Source of the DNA: CAZRZN01 sp964604565 | GTDB taxonomy: Bacteria; Pseudomonadota; Alphaproteobacteria; Rhodobacterales; Rhodobacteraceae | DNA: 24,239 bases | Direction: 5' to 3' | Assembly (NCBI GenBank): GCA_964604565.1 | Contig: CAZRZN010000039.1 | Location: 1-24,239 of the forward strand | Part shown: one piece after another, positions 1 to 6,582 of the stretch | Numbering within the stretch: position 1 is the first letter of the stretch | Layout: every line of letters begins with the position of its first letter | Position numbers and translations under genes: made by a program | The notes under the pieces: generated by a model | What the model was told of the DNA's origin: nothing | The model's database searches: none | What the model saw: the letters and a program-made list of their open reading frames with translations, nothing else

Positions 1-2
1 CC

Positions 3-650
3 CATGTGGATAAAAGTGGGGATAAGTCAAAAATATCCGTGGATACAGTGATTTCCGCTGTTGGTATTGTTGGAAATGTAGAAGGGCTTGGGCTGGAGGA
101 TATGGGCATCCGCATTGAACGGATGCATGTCGTGACGGATTCCATGTGCCGCACGGGCGTCCCCGGCGTCTATGCGATCGGGGATATCGCGGGCGCGCCC
201 TGGCTGGCGCACAAGGCCAGCCACGAGGGCGTCATGGTGGCGGAACTGATCGCCGGCGGCGACCCCCATGCGGTGGACCCTGACAGCATCGCCGGCTGCA
301 CCTATTGCCAGCCGCAGATTGCCTCTGTCGGGCTGACGGAGGCACAGGCGCGCGAACGCGGCGGGGAGATCCGTGTCGGCCGCTTTCCCTTTGTCGGCAA
401 CGGCAAGGCCATCGCCCTGGGGGAGCCGGAGGGCCTGATAAAGACGATTTTCGATGCTGAAACGGGCGCCTTGCTGGGCGCGCATATGGTCGGCGCGGAG
501 GTGACCGAACTGATCCAGGGCTATGTCGTCGGCCGCACGCTCGAAACCACGGAGGAAGATCTGATGCGGACCGTCTTCCCGCACCCGACCCTGAGCGAGA
601 TGATGCATGAATCCGTGTTGGACGCCTGGGGGCGGGCGATCCATTTTTGA
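3..650 (+). CDS. lpdA: Dihydrolipoyl dehydrogenase (E3), C-terminal part, 5' end outside window
   Basis: Flavin disulfide oxidoreductase that reoxidises dihydrolipoamide in the 2-oxoacid dehydrogenase complexes, passing electrons through FAD to NAD+. The frame is open from the window edge, so the first in-frame GTG at 6 is not the real start; roughly the last 215 residues are present. Visible landmarks are the ISAVGIVGN segment, the FAD-contacting GVYAIGDIAG, the dimerisation domain beginning near CTYCQPQIASVGLT, and the C-terminal HPTLSEMMHE motif carrying the active-site His-Glu pair. The E3 of the 2-oxoglutarate or pyruvate complex is likely, but the missing upstream genes would decide which. 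The first ~80 bases are about 40% GC against about 65% beyond, with codons (TCA, ATA, ACA, GTA) rare in the rest of the window. Confidence 0.95.
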   Translation, partial: HVDKSGDKSKISVDTVISAVGIVGNVEGLGLEDMGIRIERMHVVTDSMCRTGVPGVYAIGDIAGAPWLAHKASHEGVMVAELIAGGDPHAVDPDSIAGCTYCQPQIASVGLTEAQARERGGEIRVGRFPFVGNGKAIALGEPEGLIKTIFDAETGALLGAHMVGAEVTELIQGYVVGRTLETTEEDLMRTVFPHPTLSEMMHESVLDAWGRAIHF

Positions 651-711
651 GGCTCGTCCGAAGCCCGGGCCATGACCAAAACCCCTGTCGAGGCCGGGCA
701 AAGTCTTACCC

Positions 712-732
712 CGGCGGGGCATGGACCCGCCG
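712..732. terminator. Weak candidate bidirectional hairpin between convergent lpdA and the 797-1078 gene
   Basis: A perfect 7-bp stem, CGGCGGG / CCCGCCG, with a 7-nt loop lies in the 146-bp gap between two converging genes. There is no U-tract on either side, so a Rho-independent function is uncertain. Placement is the main argument. Confidence 0.3.
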
Positions 733-796
733 TCAGGCAAGATCGCGCACGGCATGGACAGGTCGCTAACTCTCCGTCGCACCCGAAGGCGGGCGC

Positions 797-1078
797 CTAG
801 AGATGTTCGTTGTCTGTGCCCGGCGCGATGGCCTGCGGAATCGCCTCACCCCGTTTCTTGGCGTCCAGCGCCTTTTGCACATGGTCGTTCAGGAAATTCC
901 GCGCGCGGCGCTCGGCCAGCCGGATGCGCACCGCGGCGCGAAAGATCTCCTCGGACGAGGGGGAGGAGGCGCCGAGGACGGCGGCCACCTGATCGGGCAG
1001 GTTTTCGTCGTCCAGCGCATCCATCGCCTTGATCGTGTCCTGGGCAAGCTTGTCAGCAAGGTCATCTACAACGGACAT
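797..1078 (-). CDS. Small conserved-type protein of unknown function (93 aa)
   Basis: I do not recognise a named family. The 93-residue product is soluble and predicted mostly helical: an acidic N-terminus (MSVVDDLADKLAQDTIKAMDALDD), a middle with PSSEEIFRAAVRIRLAERRARNFL, and a charged tail. It has no membrane segment, signal peptide or cysteines. It lies 12 bp downstream of the alpha/beta hydrolase on the same strand, so the two are probably co-transcribed. The plus-strand frames opposite are Arg/Pro-rich and look like shadows. Coding is supported by codon pattern and operon spacing; function is open. Confidence 0.75.
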   Translation of the reverse strand: MSVVDDLADKLAQDTIKAMDALDDENLPDQVAAVLGASSPSSEEIFRAAVRIRLAERRARNFLNDHVQKALDAKKRGEAIPQAIAPGTDNEHL

Positions 1079-1090
1079 CGGACAGAACCC

Positions 1091-1744
1091 TCAGCGCGTG
1101 TTTTCGGTCAGGCGGCGTTTCACATAGGTCGACACGCTGTCCATCAGCGTTTCCATATGCGGTTCTTCGAAGAAGTGGCCCGAGCCGTCGACCTCGTCAT
1201 GGGTGATGCGAATGCCCTTCTGCTCATGCAGCTTGCTGACCAGCGAACGGGTGTCCGCGGGCGGTGCGACGCGGTCGGCGGTGCCGTTGATGATCAGACC
1301 GGAGGCCGGGCAGGGCGCAAGGAAGCTGAAGTCATACATGTTCGCCGGGGGCGAGACAGAGACGAATCCGGTGATTTCGGGGCGGCGCATCAGCAGTTGC
1401 ATGCCGATCCACGCGCCGAAGGAGAATCCGGCGACCCAGCAATGCTTGGAGTTCTGGTTCATGGATTGCAGGTAATCCAGCGCCGAGGCCGCGTCTGACA
1501 GCTCTCCCACGCCCTGGTCATATTCACCCTGCGATCTGCCGACGCCACGGAAATTGAACCGCAGGACGGTGAACCCCATCGTGTAGAAAGCGTAGTGCAG
1601 GTTGTAGACCACCTTGTTGTTCATCGTGCCGCCGAACTGCGGGTGCGGGTGCAGCACGATGGCAATCGGGGCGTCACGGTCTTTTTGCGGGTGATAGCGG
1701 CCTTCGAGGCGGCCTTCGGGTCCGGGAAATATGACCTCGGGCAT
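1091..1744 (-). CDS. Alpha/beta hydrolase (dienelactone hydrolase-like / peptidase S9-like fold)
   Basis: A 217-residue cytoplasmic serine hydrolase. From the MPEVIF start, the strand-and-oxyanion segment VLHPHPQFGGTMNN is at about 30-43, the nucleophile elbow GFSFG at 106-110 (Ser108), a candidate acid Asp157 in GTADRVAP, and the catalytic His190 in GSGHFF. This completes a Ser-Asp-His triad. The ATG at 1744 is chosen because AAGGAG stands 12 nt upstream. An alternative GTG at 1819 adds 25 Arg-rich residues and would put the start only 10 bp from the TTAGAA-N3-TTCTAA box; it has its own AAGG at good spacing, so it cannot be excluded. The gene is divergent from iscR. Substrate unknown. Confidence 0.88.
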   Translation of the reverse strand: MPEVIFPGPEGRLEGRYHPQKDRDAPIAIVLHPHPQFGGTMNNKVVYNLHYAFYTMGFTVLRFNFRGVGRSQGEYDQGVGELSDAASALDYLQSMNQNSKHCWVAGFSFGAWIGMQLLMRRPEITGFVSVSPPANMYDFSFLAPCPASGLIINGTADRVAPPADTRSLVSKLHEQKGIRITHDEVDGSGHFFEEPHMETLMDSVSTYVKRRLTENTR

Positions 1745-1806
1745 GGGGCGGAGCGGCTCCTTGGGTAGCGACTGGAAAAAGCGTCTGTGACGGCGCCTGC
1801 GTATTC

Positions 1807-1843
1807 TTGACCAAAACACGCGACTACCTTAGAAGTGTTCTAA
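1807..1843 (+). promoter_or_regulatory. iscR promoter with overlapping IscR / Iron-Rhodo-type operator
   Basis: A perfect inverted repeat TTAGAA-GTG-TTCTAA occupies 1829-1843. A sigma70-like -35 TTGACC (1807-1812) lies 16 bp before TTAGAA (1829-1834), which would serve as the -10, so a protein on the repeat would block RNA polymerase. It is 88 bp upstream of the iscR GTG. From memory, comparative work on Rhodobacterales proposed an 'Iron-Rhodo-box' bound by IscR upstream of this operon; the exact consensus needs checking. The repeat is seen directly; autorepression by IscR is inference. Confidence 0.75.
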
Positions 1844-1930
1844 ACCAGTGCGGGCGTAGGCCGGGCTGTTAGGCAGATAGGCAATCGAACGGTCAAGGTC
1901 AATTGCCATGGCAACCAGGGGGCGCGCGCT

Positions 1931-2395
1931 GTGAAATTGAGCACCAAGGGACGTTACGCCATGGTGGCCCTGGCGGACATTGCGCTCCGGCCAGAGGGCG
2001 AACTGGTGACGTTGGGCGATATTTCCAAACGGCAGGATGTGTCGCTTCCCTATCTGGAGCAGCTCTTCGTGAAACTGCGCCGGGCGGGTCTTGTGGATTC
2101 GGTGCGCGGCCCCGGCGGCGGCTATCGCCTGTCCCGGCCGGCGTCGCAGATCCGCGTCGTCGAAATATTGGCGGCGGTGGATGAAACGGTCGATGCGATG
2201 CATGTGGGCGCGGGGGCGTCCGGCGCCCTGTCGGGCAGCCGCGCGCAGTCGCTGACCAACCGGCTGTGGCAAAGCCTGTCGGCGCATGTCTATGTCTTTC
2301 TCCATCAGGCCCGCCTGTCGGATGTGGTCGAGAACGCGCTGGCACCCTGTCCCGCGGTGCCGACGATCTTTGCGGTGGTCGACGATGACCGGTGA
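1931..2395 (+). CDS. iscR: Rrf2-family regulator, IscR type lacking canonical cluster cysteines
   Basis: A 154-residue Rrf2 winged-helix regulator heading the Fe-S operon. The N-terminus MKLSTKGRYAMVALADIAL, the HTH (about 27-50, ISKRQDVSLPYLEQLFVKLR) and the wing RGPGGGYRLSR are typical IscR. The region that normally holds three Cys and a His (E. coli C92, C98, C104, H107) reads MHVGAGASGALSGSRAQSLTN and has no Cys. The only cysteine is Cys140, in APCP near the C-terminus. IscR of Rhodobacter sphaeroides is known to be a variant without the classical ligands, so this is probably a functional lineage type. The GTG start at 1931 is supported by AGGGGG about 8 nt upstream and the family-typical MKLSTKGRYA start. 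Confidence 0.92.
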   Translation: MKLSTKGRYAMVALADIALRPEGELVTLGDISKRQDVSLPYLEQLFVKLRRAGLVDSVRGPGGGYRLSRPASQIRVVEILAAVDETVDAMHVGAGASGALSGSRAQSLTNRLWQSLSAHVYVFLHQARLSDVVENALAPCPAVPTIFAVVDDDR

Positions 2396-2400
2396 ACGGT

Positions 2401-2480
2401 GTTTCGCGGCATGGGGGGAAGGGGCGCTGCCCCTCTGCGCTGACGCGCATTCACCCCGGGATATTTCCGGCCCGAAGAAG
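2401..2480. repeat. Candidate REP-like intergenic element between iscR and iscS
   Basis: The 99-bp gap between iscR and the desulfurase holds two stacked hairpins: GGGGC-GCT-GCCCC (2421-2433) and TGCGC-TGAC-GCGCA (2436-2449). They are followed by CACCCCGGGATATTT and a purine-rich GAAGAAGG. The hairpin, CCCCGGGATATTT and AAGAAG order resembles a short element I recall being scattered between genes in Rhodobacteraceae genomes. Copy number cannot be shown from one window. Confidence 0.4.
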
Positions 2481-2494
2481 GACGGGACAGGGGC

Positions 2495-3670
2495 ATGAGG
2501 CGGGTCTACCTCGATCACAATGCCACGACGCCGCTCCGCGCCGAGGCGCGGGCGGCCATGATCGCTGCGATGGAGGTGGTCGGGAACCCGGCCTCTGTCC
2601 ATGCAGAGGGGCGGGCGGCCAAGGGGTTGGTCGAGGCCGCGCGGGCGCAGGTGGCGGCGCTGGTCGGCTGTGAGCCGTCACAGGTGGTGTTTACCGGTTC
2701 GGCCACGGAGGCGGCAGCGCTGGCTGTGGCGCAAAAGGGGCGGCATGGCGGGATCTTTGCGAGTTTGCCGACCGAGCATGAGTGCCTGCGGGCCTGGAGC
2801 GCGGCGGACCTGCCGTCGCTTCATGGCGTTGATGGTGTGGCTGCGGCCGGGGTCGGCGACCTTCTGCGCCGGCTGTCCGGGCGAGGCGCCATGGGGTGGC
2901 AGGCCGGCGGCGGGTCCGCGGCGCTGTTGGCGATCTCGGCCGCGAACAGTGAAACCGGTCTGATGATGCCGGATCGCGGCGTCGTGGCAAGCGGGCAGGC
3001 CGAATGTTTCGAAGGCGGTCCCCGGCCTTATTCGGTGATCTGCGACATCACCCAGATGGCAGGCAAGATGCCGGTGATCTATCCGGACGGGCGGCCCAGC
3101 TATGCGATCCTGTCGGCACACAAGATGGGCGGACCCAAGGGCGTGGGCGCGCTGATCAATTTCACCGGTGACGATCCCGCGCCCCTGCTGCGGGGGGGCG
3201 GACAGGAAATGGGACGCCGGTCCGGCACGGAAAACGTGATCGGCATCGCCGGATTCGGCGCGGCGGCGGCGGCGGCGCAGCGCGATCTGGACGCCGGTTT
3301 GTGGTCCGGGGTGGAAAAACTTAGAAACATTCTAGAAAATTCCCTTGAGGACGCCGCCGACATGACTATTTTTGTCGGGAAAGGATCCGAGCGGTTGCCG
3401 AACACCAGTTGTTTCGCGACACCGGGCTGGAAAGGCGAAACGCAGGTCATGCAGATGGATCTGTCGGGATTTTCGGTCAGCGCGGGTTCTGCCTGTTCGA
3501 GCGGCAAGGTGCGCAAGAGCCAGGTGCTCGACGCGATGGGATATGACGAAGAGACTGCGGGCGGCGCCATCAGGGTGAGCCTGGGTCTGGAAACAACCGA
3601 AGAGGACGTGGCGCGGTTCTGCGCGGCATGGATCGACAAATACCAGCGGCACCGTGCGCGGGCCGCATGA
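2495..3670 (+). CDS. iscS: Cysteine desulfurase, IscS/NifS (class I) type
   Basis: PLP-dependent enzyme that takes sulfur from L-cysteine as an enzyme persulfide for Fe-S assembly. The 391-residue product opens with YLDHNATTPL, has TEHE near 93, the cofactor-contacting DITQMAGK, the Schiff-base lysine at about 210 in LSAHKMGGPKG, and the persulfide cysteine at about 334 in SAGSACSSGKVRKS. The extended SACSS loop marks class I (IscS-like) rather than SufS. The ATG lies 99 bp after iscR with AGGGG just upstream. Codons 275-283 form an AT-rich patch (7 of 28 bases G or C at 3316-3343) using AGA and CTA, rare here, and containing a second IscR-type box. It probably works with the SufBCD scaffold encoded next. 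Confidence 0.92.
   Translation: MRRVYLDHNATTPLRAEARAAMIAAMEVVGNPASVHAEGRAAKGLVEAARAQVAALVGCEPSQVVFTGSATEAAALAVAQKGRHGGIFASLPTEHECLRAWSAADLPSLHGVDGVAAAGVGDLLRRLSGRGAMGWQAGGGSAALLAISAANSETGLMMPDRGVVASGQAECFEGGPRPYSVICDITQMAGKMPVIYPDGRPSYAILSAHKMGGPKGVGALINFTGDDPAPLLRGGGQEMGRRSGTENVIGIAGFGAAAAAAQRDLDAGLWSGVEKLRNILENSLEDAADMTIFVGKGSERLPNTSCFATPGWKGETQVMQMDLSGFSVSAGSACSSGKVRKSQVLDAMGYDEETAGGAIRVSLGLETTEEDVARFCAAWIDKYQRHRARAA
3321..3372 (+). promoter_or_regulatory. Internal IscR-type box and possible promoter inside iscS
   Basis: TTAGAA-ACA-TTCTAG (3321-3335) matches the iscR-promoter palindrome in 11 of 12 arm positions and in spacer length. Ten bases later is TTGAGG (3345-3350), then 16 bp, then TATTTT (3367-3372), a plausible -35/-10 pair reading toward sufB, 314 bp downstream. 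The surrounding codons are abnormally AT-rich for this gene, as expected if DNA binding constrains them. The sequence match is direct; a sufB-proximal promoter controlled by IscR is inference. Confidence 0.5.
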
Positions 3671-3685
3671 GAGAAGGGGAACCCG

Positions 3686-5230
3686 ATGGCGGCTTTCGAT
3701 GAAGTGACAGTCAAGGAGGGCGTCGACCAGGAAACGGTCGATGCTGTCAAATCGGCCGGCACCTACAAGCACGGCTGGAACACCGACATCGAGATGGAAT
3801 ACGCCCCGAAGGGGCTGACGCCGGACATCGTGCGGCTGATCTCGGAGAAGAACGAAGAGCCGCAATGGATGACGGACTGGCGTCTTGCGGCGCTCGAACG
3901 CTGGACCAAGATGAAAGAGCCGGACTGGGCGATGGTGGAATATCCCCAGATCGATTTTCAGAACCAGTATTACTATGCCCGGCCCAAGTCGATGATCGAA
4001 AAGCCGAAGTCGCTGGACGATGTCGATCCCAAGCTGCTGGAAACCTATGAGAAACTGGGGATCCCGCTGCGCGAGCAGATGATCCTTGCCGGGGTCGAGG
4101 GAGCGGATGCCGCACCTGCCGATGCCCGTGTGGGCGGCGGCAGCGAGACCCGCAAGGTCGCGGTCGATGCGGTCTTTGACTCCGTTTCGGTGGGCACGAC
4201 CTTTCAGGCGGAACTGAAGAAGGCCGGTGTGATCTTCTGCTCCATTTCCGAGGCGCTGCGCGAGCACCCTGAACTGGTCAAGAAATATCTCGGCACCGTG
4301 GTGCCGGTGTCGGACAACTTTTACGCGACGCTCAACAGCGCCGTGTTCAGCGACGGGTCGTTTGTCTACGTGCCGCCGGGCGTGCGCTGCCCGATGGAAC
4401 TGTCGACCTATTTCCGCATCAACGCGGAAAACACGGGTCAATTCGAACGGACGCTGATCATCGCGGACAAGGGCAGCTATGTCAGCTATCTCGAGGGGTG
4501 CACCGCGCCCCAGCGCGACACGGCACAGTTGCACGCCGCTGTGGTGGAAATCGTCGTCGAGGAAGATGCCGAGGTGAAATATTCCACCGTACAGAACTGG
4601 TATCCCGGCGATGAAAGCGGCAAGGGCGGCATCTACAACTTTGTCACGAAGCGGGCCGACTGCCGTGGCGACCGCGCCAAGGTCATGTGGACGCAGGTCG
4701 AGACGGGATCTGCCGTGACGTGGAAATACCCTTCGTGCATCCTGCGCGGGGATGACAGCCAAGGCGAATTCTACTCTATCGCCATCACCAACAACCACCA
4801 GCAGGCCGACACCGGCACAAAGATGATCCACCTTGGCAAGAACACCAAGAGCCGGATCGTGTCCAAGGGGATTTCGGCGGGGGTTGCGCAAAACACCTAT
4901 CGCGGCCTTGTGTCGATGCACCCCAAGGCCAAGAACTCGCGGAACTACACGCAGTGCGACAGCCTGCTCATCGGCGACAAATGCGGCGCGCATACGGTGC
5001 CCTATATCGAAGTGCGCAACAATTCGAGCCGCTGCGAACATGAGGCGACGACCTCCAAGGTGGACGACGATCAGCTGTTCTACTGTCGCCAGCGCGGCAT
5101 GGATGAGGAAGAGGCTGTCGCCCTTGTGGTCAACGGTTTCTGCCGCGACGTGCTGCAGGCCCTGCCGATGGAATTTGCCATGGAGGCGCAACAGCTTGTG
5201 GCGATCTCGCTGGAGGGTTCGGTCGGCTGA
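3686..5230 (+). CDS. sufB: Fe-S cluster assembly scaffold protein SufB
   Basis: Core subunit of the SufBC2D scaffold on which Fe-S clusters are built before transfer to apo-proteins in the cytoplasm. At 514 residues it is of normal alphaproteobacterial length. It shows the N-terminal YKHGWNTDIE segment, the central VPPGVRCPMELSTYFRIN, the beta-helix repeat region (YVSYLEGCTAPQ, HAAVVEIVVEEDAEVKYSTVQNWYPGD), and the conserved SRNYTQCDSLLIG with Cys424, matching the cysteine implicated in cluster assembly in E. coli SufB (Cys405). The ATG follows AAGGGG at 6-nt spacing, 15 bp after the iscS stop. A 725-codon open frame on the opposite strand is a shadow. Confidence 0.97.
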   Translation: MAAFDEVTVKEGVDQETVDAVKSAGTYKHGWNTDIEMEYAPKGLTPDIVRLISEKNEEPQWMTDWRLAALERWTKMKEPDWAMVEYPQIDFQNQYYYARPKSMIEKPKSLDDVDPKLLETYEKLGIPLREQMILAGVEGADAAPADARVGGGSETRKVAVDAVFDSVSVGTTFQAELKKAGVIFCSISEALREHPELVKKYLGTVVPVSDNFYATLNSAVFSDGSFVYVPPGVRCPMELSTYFRINAENTGQFERTLIIADKGSYVSYLEGCTAPQRDTAQLHAAVVEIVVEEDAEVKYSTVQNWYPGDESGKGGIYNFVTKRADCRGDRAKVMWTQVETGSAVTWKYPSCILRGDDSQGEFYSIAITNNHQQADTGTKMIHLGKNTKSRIVSKGISAGVAQNTYRGLVSMHPKAKNSRNYTQCDSLLIGDKCGAHTVPYIEVRNNSSRCEHEATTSKVDDDQLFYCRQRGMDEEEAVALVVNGFCRDVLQALPMEFAMEAQQLVAISLEGSVG

Positions 5231-5264
5231 CCGAGCCAAGACCGTCGAGGAGAGGTAGGACCGG

Positions 5265-5492
5265 ATGGCGACAGGTAGCGGTTTGAGAATCTGGATCACG
5301 CGCGGCATCCTGATGCTTGCGGGCAGCGCCATGGTGATATCCAGCATGATTTCGAACGAGCCGGCCCTTGGCCCCGGTCCGCGCTTCGATCCGCCTCTTC
5401 TGCCGGGATTGGACATCACCCTCATCGGACAAATTCTGGAGTGCATGCAGGGCGGTTTCGTTATGCGGCATTGCTCCTTCTTTATGTCTTGA
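5265..5492 (+). CDS. Small putative membrane protein in the suf operon (75 aa)
   Basis: No family recognised. The product is 75 residues with one likely membrane-spanning or signal-anchor helix (about 8-29, LRIWITRGILMLAGSAMVISSM), then a Pro/Gly-rich stretch and a C-terminus with two Cys (ECMQGGF, RHCSF). The ATG is preceded by GAGGAG and TAGGA, and it starts 34 bp after sufB, so translation is plausible. It may be a small membrane-associated accessory gene of this operon in related bacteria; that needs a homology search. The antisense frame here is open too, so coding is likely but not certain. Confidence 0.55.
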   Translation: MATGSGLRIWITRGILMLAGSAMVISSMISNEPALGPGPRFDPPLLPGLDITLIGQILECMQGGFVMRHCSFFMS

Positions 5493-5826
5493 CCGGGATT
5501 TGGTGACACGGTGACCGGCGCGGTATCTATTCAGGTCTCAGGCTGCGGGTTTTCCGACGGCCTAGCTGGTTGGGGATAGGGGACGCCATGTTCGCAGGAT
5601 CGGCTCGTCCCTCCGCCGGAGCGGTTTCGGGATCTTGCGCCGGGTGGCGTGTCCGGAGGCGTCCTGGGGACATGAGAGCGTCGTGGTGGCTGCGCGGCTG
5701 GCGATACGGCGAGGATCAGGTGACTCGGTGCTGAACGCGCCTGCCGGATCGGTCAGCCGCACGGCGGTGAAACAGGATAAAAGCGCCCCAAGCGGGCTGT
5801 GAACGAATTGAATGAAGGAAAGAAAA
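5493..5826 (+). other. 334-bp spacer inside the suf operon, no convincing gene
   Basis: All other junctions in this operon from sufC onward overlap or are separated by only a few bases, so this gap is exceptional. The longest plus-strand candidate starts at ATG 5588 and runs 48 codons to TGA 5732-5734, with Arg/Trp/Gly-rich content that does not look like a real protein. No clear terminator or consensus promoter is visible. AT content rises only in the last ~25 bases, where the sufC ribosome binding site lies. It could be a decayed gene, a long leader or an unrecognised RNA. Confidence 0.6.
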
Positions 5827-6582
5827 ATGCTGGAAATCAAGAACCTGAAAGTCAAACTTGAAGAAGAGGACAAGCAGATACTCAAGGGCGTCGACCTGAC
5901 AGTCGAAGCGGGCAAGGTCCATGCGATCATGGGACCCAATGGATCTGGCAAGTCGACCCTCTCCTATGTCCTGTCCGGCAAGGGCGGCTATGAGGTCACC
6001 GAAGGCTCGGCGACGCTGCTGGGTGAAGAACTGCTGGGCATGGAGGCCGAAGAGCGTGCTGCCGCCGGTCTGTTCCTTGCGTTCCAGTATCCGGTGGAGA
6101 TCCCCGGCGTCGGCAACATGACCTTTCTGCGCACCGCCGTGAATGCGCAACGCAAGGCGCGCGGTGAGGAAGAGATGTCCTCTGCCGAGTTTCTGAAGGT
6201 GGTCCGCGAAAAGGCGAAATCGTTGAAGATCGACGCGGAGATGTTGAAGCGTCCGGTCAACGTGGGCTTTTCCGGCGGTGAGAAGAAACGCAATGAGATC
6301 CTGCAAATGGCCATGCTGGAACCCAAGATGTGCATCCTCGACGAGACCGATTCCGGGCTGGACGTGGACGCCATGAAGCTGGTGGCCGACGGTGTGAACG
6401 CGCTGCGGTCCGAGGGTCGCGGATTTCTGGTGATCACGCACTATCAGCGTTTGCTGGACCATATCCAGCCGGACGTCGTTCATATCATGTCCGATGGACG
6501 CATCATCAAGACAGGCGGCCCGGAGCTGGCCCTTGAGGTCGAGAAGAACGGCTATGCGGACATGAAAGAGGAGGTGGCCTGA
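5827..6582 (+). CDS. sufC: Fe-S cluster assembly ATPase SufC
   Basis: ABC-type ATPase subunit of SufBC2D; ATP hydrolysis drives the rearrangement that exposes cluster-building sites. The 251-residue product has Walker A GPNGSGKST (36-44), the ABC signature FSGGEKKRNEI, and the SufC-typical Walker B ILDETDSGLD followed by the switch-His segment LVITHYQRLL. I start at ATG 5827 (MLEIKNL), the family-typical N-terminus, with AAGGAA 8 nt upstream; the in-frame ATG at 5812 would overlap that binding site. The stop overlaps the sufD start by one base, so translation is coupled. Confidence 0.97.
   Translation: MLEIKNLKVKLEEEDKQILKGVDLTVEAGKVHAIMGPNGSGKSTLSYVLSGKGGYEVTEGSATLLGEELLGMEAEERAAAGLFLAFQYPVEIPGVGNMTFLRTAVNAQRKARGEEEMSSAEFLKVVREKAKSLKIDAEMLKRPVNVGFSGGEKKRNEILQMAMLEPKMCILDETDSGLDVDAMKLVADGVNALRSEGRGFLVITHYQRLLDHIQPDVVHIMSDGRIIKTGGPELALEVEKNGYADMKEEVA

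Noticed and set aside
3601..3670. Frameshift or truncation in iscS because the N-terminal half is divergent
   Set aside because: The frame is open through both active-site motifs and reaches a normal length of 391 residues.
3332..5509. 725-codon open frame on the minus strand opposite iscS/sufB
   Set aside because: It is antisense to a certain sufB, His/Arg/Leu-rich without recognisable motifs, and arises from G/C-ending codons on the real strand.
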